Assembly: GCA_050740975.1 (NCBI GenBank)
Contig: JBOIEE010000115.1
Location: 1-12,876 of the forward strand
DNA length: 12,876 nt
Reading direction: 5' to 3'
From: JBOHHR01 sp050740975
GTDB lineage: Bacteria; Pseudomonadota; Gammaproteobacteria; JBOHHR01
Shown piece after piece: positions 1-7,300 of the stretch. Position numbers and translations under genes: made by a program. The notes beneath the pieces are model-generated. The model worked only from the letters and a program-made list of their open reading frames with translations, was not told the origin of the DNA and did no database searches. Numbering within the stretch: the first letter of the stretch is position 1; each line of letters starts with the position of its first letter.

Positions 1-123
1 GGTAACCAACCCACGGATATCAGCATGATCAACCGTCGCAGTTACTGGCTCCGTCTCTTCCCATGGCTTGCGAAACCTCCAGATACATCCACCGTCGCGG
101 CAACACTTGACAGCGGAAGTCAT
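1..123 (-). pseudogene. possible 5' fragment of an efflux periplasmic adaptor (HlyD/MacA-like), cut by window edge
   Basis: A 41-codon frame opens at an ATG (minus, 121-123) and runs off the left edge. Its start overlaps the end of the AlkP relic (TGA at 120-122, one base out of phase). The first dozen residues are cysteine-rich and look random. From about residue 15 it reads WRFRKPWEETEPVTATVDHA then DIRGLVT, which resembles the segment just after the membrane anchor in RND/ABC-type membrane fusion proteins (a run of the form PVTATV-x-x-x-DI). If that is right, the signal anchor has been lost and this is a truncated gene joined to the relic upstream. The match is from memory over about 25 residues only, and it could equally be chance. 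What lies beyond the edge would settle it. Confidence 0.22.
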
Positions 124-715
124 ATCAACGCCCAACCCACGATCTCATCGATCTCTTCATACACCTTTTGCATTGCTCCACCCAAGTCGGCAGGTGTGTC
201 CTTGGCGTGGATAGGGTGTTTCGGATCCATTTGGCGATAAAGCATGTGGTGGCGCTGATCGATGCTGCCGAAATACCGCTTCCGCAAGCTCATAGGCATA
301 TTCGGCTGGCGTGGCAATCGGCTGCGCGGGATCGCGCGGGTCGATGTTCACCGGGCTGACATAGAGCGCGAAATGAGGCTTCGTCTGCTGGAGGAAGAAG
401 CGCACCATACCGGATACTCGTACCAGCTTGGGCAGGAGCTCAAACTCGAGCCTCACCCATTCGCTCCATTCACCAACGCTTAAGAGCACCTGCTCCTCTC
501 CGATTTCGAGCATCGCTACGGGGTTTTCGGGGTCGACATACGCCCGGAGATTTACCTTTGCTTTCGGGCTGTCCCTTTAAGAAATCGCGGGATAGGTCGT
601 TTGGAGCCTGGAGAAGCCACCGCTCTGAGCGAGCTTTTTGAGGTTAGGCAGCTGCCCTTCGGCCATCCAGCGCTCGGCAAGGGCAGGATCGAAACCGTCT
701 AAGCCAAAATTATCG
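123..715 (-). pseudogene. alkaline-phosphatase-superfamily (type I phosphodiesterase-like) protein, internally deleted relic
   Basis: Three separated blocks of one AlkP-superfamily protein can be read in order on the minus strand. Block 1 (about 708-580) has the N-terminal signature GLDGFDPALAERWMAEGQLP then TTYPAIS. In intact relatives this is followed by the metal-binding and nucleophile region, but here a TAA stop (577-579) comes next. Block 2 (about 576-285) is in the same frame and has GEWSEWVRLEF and LYVSPVNIDPRDP. Block 3 (about 270-125) is in another frame and has GSIDQRHHMLYRQMDPKHP and KVYEEIDEIVGWAL. Intact proteins are around 500-600 residues; only about 200 remain. At least two internal deletions, one stop and one frame change make it non-functional. 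The C-terminal metal site (an SDHGF-type motif) is also absent. The family assignment rests on recognised motifs and the exact subfamily is uncertain. Confidence 0.72.
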
Positions 716-1002
716 TTCGGAAGTGTTTCTAACCAGTGAGAGATGACCTTAAGCCCTTTGCCGCGCGCGAGGCGCAGCCAGGACTTATCTGTCTCTCGCT
801 GAAGGTTTTTTACCCGTTCATACTCGAAGTAACCTTTGGGGTTGTGTTCATCAGCCGCGCGTTCGCAGTCGCTTAGTATTGGAAGCCAGCCCGCCTCTAA
901 CATACTCATAACCATTGAGGTTCCGGAACGCGGCAGGCCAGAGACTATCACGATTGCCTCGCCATAGCGCCATTTTCTTAACATGCGGGCTAGCGCGTCC
1001 AT
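716..1002 (-). pseudogene. sulfotransferase family protein, N-terminal fragment fused to the AlkP relic
   Basis: From ATG at 1002 the frame has a beta strand followed by the PAPS 5'-phosphosulfate-binding loop SGLPRSGTSMV (residues 21-31), then DEHNPKGYFEYERV (51-64), typical of bacterial sulfotransferases that use PAPS. The homology stops near residue 95 (VISHWLETLP). The next expected part, the 3'-phosphate-binding segment and the rest of the fold, is replaced by the N-terminus of an AlkP-superfamily protein read in the same frame. The continuous 141-residue frame is therefore a deletion fusion, not a genuine two-domain enzyme. It starts 7 bp after the stop of the small frame-broken gene upstream, which suggests an ancestral operon of small membrane protein, sulfotransferase and phosphohydrolase. 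Confidence 0.72.
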
Positions 1003-1009
1003 CGACGGC

Positions 1010-1326
1010 CTATTCGATATAACCAGGTCCCTTAAGATGTTCTAAGACATCGGGATCGAACTTATAGTTTTGAGCCTGCTCATCGTCCGTCCATTTTTTC
1101 CAACTGGCGATGTTGTTTGCCTGTATTTGATTTAGTACGGATGCGTACTTGTATTTCAGATAAAGATCGGGAACGAACCGATACAGCGACCGACTTTCCT
1201 CTGGGGCTGCGGATACGTCGAAGTATCGCCATCAATATGCGTATAATTCACCGCGCTCACGGCGCCAAGTGAGAGCATCACAAGAAGTGCGATTATAAAA
1301 ATCCGTCTCTTATTAGCAATCCGCAA
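1010..1326 (-). pseudogene. small single-span membrane or secreted protein, frame-disrupted; function unknown
   Basis: A strong ribosome binding site (GGAGGAGAGG on the minus strand, about 1330-1339) precedes a TTG start at 1326. The first 34 residues are a basic tip plus a hydrophobic stretch (IFIIALLVMLSLGAVSAV), which is a signal anchor or signal peptide. This frame then hits TGA within about 35 codons. A second frame picks up at about 1231 with WRYFDVSAAPEESRSLYRFV and runs 74 codons through YLKYKYASVLNQIQ and DPDVLEHLKGPGYIE to TAG at 1010-1012. The 317-base span is not a multiple of three, so one small indel near 1215-1235 would restore a protein of about 105 residues. I do not recognise the family. 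It sits 7 bp before the sulfotransferase fragment. A sequencing error is possible, but decay fits the neighbours. Confidence 0.5.
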
Positions 1327-1550
1327 AATCCTCTCCTCCTAAGAGCTTGTAAGTAAAGCTGGTTATTTTAGCAACAAGCGCCTCTCCCTACCACTATAGT
1401 CTTCTTCAACATGGTATGAGTCTAAACGGAGGAGCGGCTTTGCAACGAGGAATGAGTCTGAAGCGCTGTGAATGGGTCGAAGATCGATTGTTGGAAACGG
1501 GTTAAGGTGGGTCAGTTTTCAATCATCGTTGACAGAGGAGTATGACAACG
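1327..1550. other. spacer between msbA stop and the relic operon
   Basis: This 224-base spacer has no gene with convincing family resemblance. It contains the ribosome binding site of the small membrane-protein relic (about 1330-1339), a plus-strand 22-codon frame of no known identity (TTG at 1440, stop near 1505), and an IS21-like end motif at 1508-1534. In many gammaproteobacteria lpxK follows msbA in the same operon. No lpxK sequence is visible here. Confidence 0.6.
1508..1534 (-). mobile_element. possible IS21-family terminal remnant
   Basis: Read on the minus strand from 1534 the sequence is TGTCAACGATG then ATTGAAAACTGACCCACC. A TG-initial end followed by a conserved ATTGAAAACTGACCCA-type stretch is a pattern I associate with ends of IS21-family insertion sequences. 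No istA or istB coding sequence and no matching opposite end are seen within the spacer, so at most this is a solo scar. The identification is from memory of the pattern, not from an alignment. Confidence 0.25.
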
Positions 1551-1555
1551 TCATA
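1541..1555. repeat. 15-bp inverted repeat overlapping the msbA stop codon
   Basis: TATGAC-AAC-GTCATA is a perfect 6-bp inverted repeat with a 3-base centre, and it includes the TGA stop of msbA (1551-1553). There is no T-run after it on the minus strand, so it is a poor intrinsic terminator. It may be a small RNA hairpin at the message end or a protein site. Confidence 0.4.
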
Positions 1556-3386
1556 TATCGGTGGCCACGCCACGCCCTTCGACCTTGTTGCTCAGGACGG
1601 ACTGGTTAGCGCCAGCAGCGGTCGATGTTGCGCGGCGCGCGTCCTTAAATTGCAGCCGGTGTAATTTAGTGTATACACCCGGGTGGGCGATCAGTTCCGC
1701 GTGGGTGCCTATTTCGGCGATCTTGCCTTTGTCCAAGACGATGATCCGATCCGCGTTTTCGATAGTCGATAAGCGGTGCGCGATAATGATGCAGGTTCGT
1801 CCTTTTCGCAAATCTTCCAGCGCCTCTTGGATATGGCGCTCCGAGGCGCTGTCCAAGGAGGAGCTTGCCTCATCGAGAATGAGGATCGGTGCATCTTTTA
1901 GAACCGCACGGGCAATCGCAAGACGCTGCCTCTGGCCGCCGGACAGGCGGACTCCGTTCTCCCCGATCACGGTGTCCAACCCTGCCGGCAGAGCGTAGAC
2001 GAATTCCATGACGTGCGCCGCCTCCGCGGCACGCACGACCTCGGCCTCGCTGCTAGCGCGCATGGCCCCATAAGCGATATTGTTGCGTATGTTGTCGTTA
2101 AATAGGATCACCTCCTGGCTGACCAGGGCGATATTGCTCCGGAGAGAGGCGAGGGTGATCGCTTCGATATCGACACCGTCGATAAAAATCTGCCCGCTGG
2201 AGGGGCTGTAAAAGCGGGAGATCAGGTTTACGAAGCTTGACTTCCCGCTGCCTGAAGCTCCCACCAGAGCCACGGTCTCCCCTGGGGCTATGACCACCGA
2301 AACCCCGCGCAGGGCCTGCGCATGCGCGGCGTCATAGCTCAATCTTACATCCCGAAATTCAATCTTACCGTCTGCTCTGGTGATCCGCACCGTACCCTGA
2401 TCCGGTTCCGGATCGCGGTCGATCAAGGCAAACACGCTCTCCGCGGCGGCCACCCCGCGTTGCAGATGCTCATTGATTCCGGTCAGCCGTTTGATGGGAG
2501 ATAACAGCATGGCGATGGCGGTGAAAAACGATACGAACTCCCCCACGGTCATGCTGCCGGCTTGCGCCTGTTTTCCGGCAAGGTAGCTGATGAAGGCGAG
2601 TGCCACTGAGAGAACCAATAGCACTAAAGGTCCGTTCGCCGCCACCGCGGCGGCCACCTTCATGGTGAACTGGCGCACCCGGTTTATGGCTTGTTCGAAG
2701 CGTTCGATCTCATAGGCCTGCCCCGCGAAGATCTTTACCGCCTTCTGGCATTCGATGGTCTCTTGTGCCACCTGGGTGATTAGGCCCATAGATTGTTGCA
2801 CCCGCCGGCTCAACTCGCGTAAGCGCTTTCCTATCCAAGCCACGATAAGGCCGACCAAAGGGGCCATAAGCAAGACGATGAGCGCTAAGCGCCAGTTGCA
2901 ATAATTCAGGTAGATGATGAGACCGGTTGCGGCGAGTGAATCTTGGACCAACACGATGACGCCACGGGTCGAAGCATCGGCTACCTGGGCCACGTCGAAC
3001 GTCAGCTTGGAGAGCAGTCCTCCCGAGGCCGTATCGTCGTAGAATTTCGAGGGCAGGGTTACGAGCTTGCGAAACATCGCGGCCCTCAGATCCATCACTA
3101 CTTTTTGGCTCACCCACACCACCGCCACGTCCCCGACGTAGCTCAAGACCCCGCGGATCAGGAATACAAGAATGATCAAGCTGGGGATCAGCCAGCGGGC
3201 GGTGGGGTCCTTAGCCACAAAGCTCCCATCGAGTAGGGGTTGCAGCAGGGCGGGGAGAGCGGGTGCGCTCAGCGCCAACAGGGCCATGCTCGCGATCGCG
3301 ATCCCGAAAGTATGCCAGTAGGGCCTGACATAGCCCAGCAGGCGTTTGTAGATCTGTGTGCTCGGCCCGCCTCTTAGTGATCTCAC
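1551..3386 (-). CDS. msbA: lipid A export ABC transporter, fused permease/ATPase MsbA
   Basis: MsbA is an inner-membrane half-transporter that works as a homodimer and flips core-lipid A from the cytoplasmic to the periplasmic leaflet. The 611-residue product has an N-terminal ABC exporter membrane domain (residues about 20-320, six predicted spans near 24-46, 66-86, 140-163, 165-187, 248-270 and 281-300). A complete ATPase domain follows: Walker A GASGSGKSS at 376-384, Q-loop Gln near 424, signature LSGGQ at 481-485, Walker B ILILDE at 501-506, D-loop SSLD (commonly SALD) and switch His537. The start is GTG at 3386, with only a weak AGG eight bases upstream. E. coli MsbA has 582 residues; the extra length is mostly a polar C-terminal tail after about 583. 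Other exporters of this class look similar, but overall similarity and length fit MsbA best. The usual downstream partner lpxK is missing. Confidence 0.9.
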   Translation of the reverse strand: MRSLRGGPSTQIYKRLLGYVRPYWHTFGIAIASMALLALSAPALPALLQPLLDGSFVAKDPTARWLIPSLIILVFLIRGVLSYVGDVAVVWVSQKVVMDLRAAMFRKLVTLPSKFYDDTASGGLLSKLTFDVAQVADASTRGVIVLVQDSLAATGLIIYLNYCNWRLALIVLLMAPLVGLIVAWIGKRLRELSRRVQQSMGLITQVAQETIECQKAVKIFAGQAYEIERFEQAINRVRQFTMKVAAAVAANGPLVLLVLSVALAFISYLAGKQAQAGSMTVGEFVSFFTAIAMLLSPIKRLTGINEHLQRGVAAAESVFALIDRDPEPDQGTVRITRADGKIEFRDVRLSYDAAHAQALRGVSVVIAPGETVALVGASGSGKSSFVNLISRFYSPSSGQIFIDGVDIEAITLASLRSNIALVSQEVILFNDNIRNNIAYGAMRASSEAEVVRAAEAAHVMEFVYALPAGLDTVIGENGVRLSGGQRQRLAIARAVLKDAPILILDEASSSLDSASERHIQEALEDLRKGRTCIIIAHRLSTIENADRIIVLDKGKIAEIGTHAELIAHPGVYTKLHRLQFKDARRATSTAAGANQSVLSNKVEGRGVATDI

Positions 3387-3516
3387 GTTAGAAACCTATA
3401 ATGGCCTAGAAAAAAGCCAGCGCTCTTGAGCTAAGCAGCGCTTGCCAACCATGAGCACCGAGGAAGCGGGCTATTACGCGTCCCATAGGTTAGTTCTCAA
3501 TAGTCATTGAAATATA

Positions 3517-3533
3517 AGGATAAAAGTTATCCT
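3517..3533. promoter_or_regulatory. perfect inverted repeat, candidate operator upstream of msbA
   Basis: AGGATAA-AAG-TTATCCT has two perfect 7-bp arms and a 3-base centre, about 130 bases upstream of the msbA start in an AT-rich stretch. The size and symmetry suit a dimeric regulator site. The regulator is unknown, and a short hairpin is the alternative. Confidence 0.35.
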
Positions 3534-3578
3534 CTCGTAAAAGCCCCTGAGTTGCTGACCGCCAGAGAGTCGCACTTT

Positions 3579-3598
3579 GTGATGTGTATTGAAATCAC
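3579..3598. promoter_or_regulatory. inverted repeat GTGAT-N10-ATCAC, candidate operator
   Basis: Perfect 5-bp arms are separated by 10 bases. The half-site resembles that of CRP/FNR-type regulators (TGTGA / TCAC), but the spacing is wider than the N6 of a CRP site, so I do not assign it. It lies 46 bp from the AGGATAA inverted repeat. Confidence 0.25.
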
Positions 3599-3698
3599 GT
3601 TATTCATACGCAACTTCATCCCCTGGGTGCAACCAAAAGTATCAATATTGAAAGGTTTTGTAAATCAATGACTTTAAAGATCCTGCCTGGGTGGCTGA

Positions 3699-3726
3699 AA
3701 GGGAAGGCCGGTTCGAGCATTCCCTT
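3699..3726. repeat. inverted repeat AAGGGAA-N14-TTCCCTT
   Basis: Perfect 7-bp arms (3699-3705 and 3720-3726) surround a 14-base loop. No T-run follows. The function is unknown. Confidence 0.35.
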
Positions 3727-3949
3727 CTCGGTGCTTGGCTGACGGACATACTGATGCTATGGTAATCGTTAATGAACCTTTTGTCTTAATGAACAACTGT
3801 AGGTGAAGGCCAAACACCCGGGCCGAGCCTTCGAGATACAGATCCGTTCACGAACCGTGCATAAATCACAACGGTCCTGTGAAAAAAATCACTGCGAAAT
3901 AAAGGTGCGCGGAGTAGTTTCCACAGACAATAGAGACTGATGGGAAGGA

Positions 3950-3969
3950 CACCACCCGCTCAGGTGGTG
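3950..3969. repeat. GC-rich hairpin CACCACC-cgctca-GGTGGTG
   Basis: A perfect 7-bp GC-rich stem (3950-3956 and 3963-3969) with a 6-base loop would be very stable in RNA. It is not followed by Ts on either strand, so it is not an ordinary terminator. With the GCTATC-ga-GATAGC palindrome at 4009-4022 it could be part of a structured leader or small RNA. Confidence 0.4.
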
Positions 3970-4008
3970 ATAAGGGCAGGCGTTTCCTTGTTTTCACCGG
4001 GGCGGCGC

Positions 4009-4022
4009 GCTATCGAGATAGC
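4009..4022. repeat. inverted repeat GCTATC-GA-GATAGC
   Basis: Two perfect 6-bp arms with a 2-base centre form a 14-bp near-palindrome about 290 bases upstream of the kinase start. The 2-base centre is too tight for an RNA loop without opening the stem, so a protein site is as plausible as a hairpin. Confidence 0.3.
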
Positions 4023-4210
4023 TGGTCGATAATGGCTAGCGCGGTACCTGATTTCGTTCCGAGTCAAGCGCATGCTTGGGGTCGGTGTCTTGACGAAAAA
4101 CTAAGCCAGACTAGCCGGACTTAGAGACATCATTCCGAGGCTCGGGGCTCGCGGCGGGCTTCGCCTATTGACAGGTGCTCATTAGTATTAGACCTTTGCG
4201 TATCTGAACG

Positions 4211-4230
4211 CTTTACAAGCTTTACAAGCT
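4211..4230 (+). repeat. tandem duplication of CTTTACAAG
   Basis: CTTTACAAG occurs twice in direct contact (4211-4219 and 4220-4228) and is followed by CT, the start of a third unit. It lies about 80 bases before the kinase start codon, where promoter elements would be expected. Confidence 0.5.
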
Positions 4231-4310
4231 GGACGACGACAGTTTCGACAATAGATTAACGTATTGCTTGAATTATGGCTCGAATGGAATAACTAATAAT
4301 CACTATAGAG

Positions 4311-7300
4311 ATGTTGATCTCTAGCAAATACGCAGTGGAGAGCCAGCTCGGCCAGGGTGGCATGGGGGTGGTATATAAAGTCGAGCACATCGCTCTGGGC
4401 ACCACCTCTGCGCTCAAGGTGCTGCAGCCGGATTTGCTCGGGAACCCCGAAGTCGTGAAGCGCTTTTATCGCGAAGCGCGGGTCATGGCCCGGCTCAACC
4501 ACCCTAACATCGCACGGGTGGTAGATGTCCATCGCGATGATGCGCTCCAGTTCCACTACTTCGTCATGGAATACGTCGAGGGGAAGACCTTGCGGCAGCA
4601 TCTACAGCGTCAGGGACCCTTACCTCTTGCAGCAGTTCTTGATATCACGCGCCAGGTCGCACGCGCCTTGGACTACGCTCACAGTTATACCCCGCCCGTG
4701 ATTCATCGTGACATCAAACCAACCAATATCCTAATCGAAAATGGTTCGCAGCGGGTGGTGGTTACCGATTTCGGCATCGCCAAAGAAATCGCCGCGGAAG
4801 TTGATCAGACCGAGATCACGAGGGCCGGGACACTGTTGGGAACGCTCAAATACTGTCCCCCGGAACAGATCCGCAATGAGTCACTGGACGGCAGTGCCGA
4901 TATCTATGCTTTGGGGATGGTCATCTACGAGGCCTATACTGGAGTACATCTTTTTGACCGCCTGAATGATGACGAAATCGTCGCTAAGGTGCTGCATCCT
5001 GAGGAATACGCGTTGTCATTCAAAGAACCGACACCGGCACAGTTTGCCATGCTGGTGCGGCGGGCTATCGCGAAGACACCGGCCCAGCGCTACCGACGGA
5101 TGGCGGACCTGTTAAGTGATCTTGAGGCCTGTCGGGCAACTCTGGATGAAACTACAATGAGTATCGGCTCGGTTGGAACTGCCATCGGCGTGTCGCCTAA
5201 CCGGATGGACACCGATATTACCTTGCTTGCAACGCAGGTCCACGAGTCAGCGGAAAAGCGAGATTGGCGCCTCGCCGTGCAGTTACAGGCCGAGGCCCGG
5301 GAAAGTCGAGAGAAAGCGATCCGTGAAGGCGCAGCACAGCTTGCACCGAATCCGTTCAAAGAAGGGTGCGAGCGCGAACAGGCCGGACTCGAGCATCTGC
5401 GTCAAGACCAGTTTTCTCTCGCGCAGGAAGCCTATCAGCAAGCTGTCCAACTCCTTGGACGGGCTTGTGAGCTGGCGATCGCCGAAGCCCTAACCCTACG
5501 TGCGGAGCAAGCCCGGCAAGAGATGCTATCAGCACAGGGTCAAGCCGACCGTTACCGGGCCAAGGATCGGGCTCGGACTGTTTACGAACGCGCATTGACG
5601 CTACAGGTCCAAGGTGAAGATCGGTGGGAACACCAATCCTACACTGGGGTTTGGCAAATCTATAATGAAGCGCGAAGTCTATTCGAGGAGGCGCAGCAAC
5701 TCGCTTACCGTGGCTTGCGCGAAGAAGCGAAAGCGGCGCAAATTGAGGCTAAGGCTGCGCGCGAGCGAGCTATCGAGAAGGCGGCTGAGGAACGTGCGCC
5801 GCAAGCGTTCCGGGACGCGGTAGGGAATGAGGAAGCGGCCGACGCGGCGCTTGCGCAGGAGGAGTTCATGCAAGCGGGTGAGTTGTACCGGGCGGCGAAT
5901 CGCCAATTCGATGTTGCCAGACAACACGCTAGCGACGGGCATGAACCTCGCCAAGCGATGGAGCACCAGAGCACGGAGGTGGGACGAAAGGCGGCAGAGG
6001 CTCATCCACGCGAAAGCGACGAACACCAAACGGATTTTGAAAGAAGTATCGGATTGCTGCGGCAGATTGAGTTAGCCGCGCTCGTCGATCGGCAGCGAGA
6101 GCAGGCGAAGCGGGCTAAAGCTCGGGTCCAGACTCTACAGGAAAGAGCCTCGCGCAAAAAAGCGGGCCGGCGCTCCCAAGGACAGAGCGAATGGATAGTG
6201 TCGCAAGCGGATCGCCTGTTTAAACAAGAGAGCTATCCCCAGGCGCTGGCGAAGTTTGAAGAAGCGGCTGCCCTGCTAAGCTCGCGGCTAGATGGGAGCG
6301 TACTCCGGCTTGGCACTCGTCGGGTTACGCGTTATTCTGGGCTCCTGCTCGTTCTGTTCGTCCTGGTCGCGGTAGTCTATGTGGCGAGATTTTCCAATCG
6401 CTCGTCGGGCCGCGATTTAGCGCCACCCTCAATAAGTGCCTGGACCCCCGATCAGGAGGGGGAAGTGGTGGTTGTGCCCGGTCAGATCCAAACATTTACC
6501 GTCCAGGCAAAGGGGAGTCCACAGGCACCTCCGCTGCGATATACCTGGTTTCTTAACGATGAAAAGCAGGCAGAGGGTCCGCAATGGGCCTATCGGCCGG
6601 AGATGTCGGAGGCCGGGGAACAGCCTAGAGAGGTGCGAGTGGTAGTAAGCGACCGGCACAATCGGACGGTCGAGAAGCACTGGCAGATCCGTATAGCGAG
6701 CGCGAGCGATAGGCCGAGGATCGACGGATTCGCGCCAGCCGCCGATGCGCTGGAGGTCAAAGCCGGTGGCTCACAAAAATTCCAGGTACAGGTGTCGAAC
6801 GCGGTCCCGAGGGATCCTCTCGCATTGCTCTGGTTTTTGGATGGCGGTCGGGTAGCCGAGGGTGAGGGGTGGGAGTTTCAAGCGCCCGCAACCGGAGGGC
6901 CGCACCGTGTGACCGTGGAGCTGAGGGACTATACAGGGGTAGTCGACCAACGGTCTTGGCAGGTGCGGGTTAAGGTATCTGCGTCCTCCGCGGAGCGGTT
7001 GGCGATTTCGCAAGTAAGCCCGGTGGTCGAATCCGATCAGGAGTTCATCATCAGTGTCGGGCAGAGACAGATTTTTTCCTTCAAGGCCGAGAGTCCGGAA
7101 CAGCGCGCGCTCTCGTATGCCTGGTTTCTCGATGGCAAAAAGCGGGGGGAGGGAATGCAATTCGTCTATCGACCGCGCCCCATCGAAGCTCGGTTAGGGA
7201 TCAGGGAGCTCAAAGCGATGGTTAGCGATGATCAGGGCCAGTCGCTTGAAAAAGTCTGGCGGGTGGGAATCCGAGAGGCTGGCCGTGGCCCCGAGATCAT

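Larger units (their letters stand above)
3387..4310. other. 924-base spacer between divergent msbA and kinase genes
   Basis: No convincing gene was found on either strand. The longest noteworthy frame is start-less (plus, 3918-4124, 68 codons to TAG) and matches nothing I know. The region must hold the promoters for msbA (leftward) and the kinase (rightward), but no clear sigma70 pair stands out. It is rich in small inverted repeats, listed separately, and has a 9-bp tandem duplication near the kinase. It could be eroded former coding DNA, a regulatory region, or the site of an unrecognised small RNA. Confidence 0.6.

Noticed and set aside
577..1002. A single intact 141-residue protein
   Set aside because: The two halves belong to different families and both are truncated, so it is a fusion of two relics rather than a gene.
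1440..1505. 22-codon plus-strand frame preceded by GGAGGAG
   Set aside because: It is very short, the spacing of the ribosome site is poor and the product is not recognised; it may be part of an IS scar.
1561..1998. Plus-strand 145-codon open frame inside msbA
   Set aside because: It is antisense to the conserved ATPase domain of msbA and has no family features.
3685..3726. tRNA-like stretch (GGTGGCTGAAAGG with GGTTCGAG)
   Set aside because: The two tRNA-like motifs are too close together, the T-arm stem does not pair and there is no acceptor stem.
3866..3890. CRP-like site (TCACA ... TGTGA)
   Set aside because: The half-sites are in everted order and the spacing is wrong for CRP; it is better read as a weak hairpin.
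3918..4124. 68-codon open frame in the long spacer
   Set aside because: It has no start codon near its beginning, no ribosome site and no recognisable family; its only ATG would leave about 30 codons.
4168..4173. Perfect -35 hexamer TTGACA upstream of the kinase
   Set aside because: No acceptable -10 hexamer lies 16-18 bases downstream; TATTAG is only 12 bases away.
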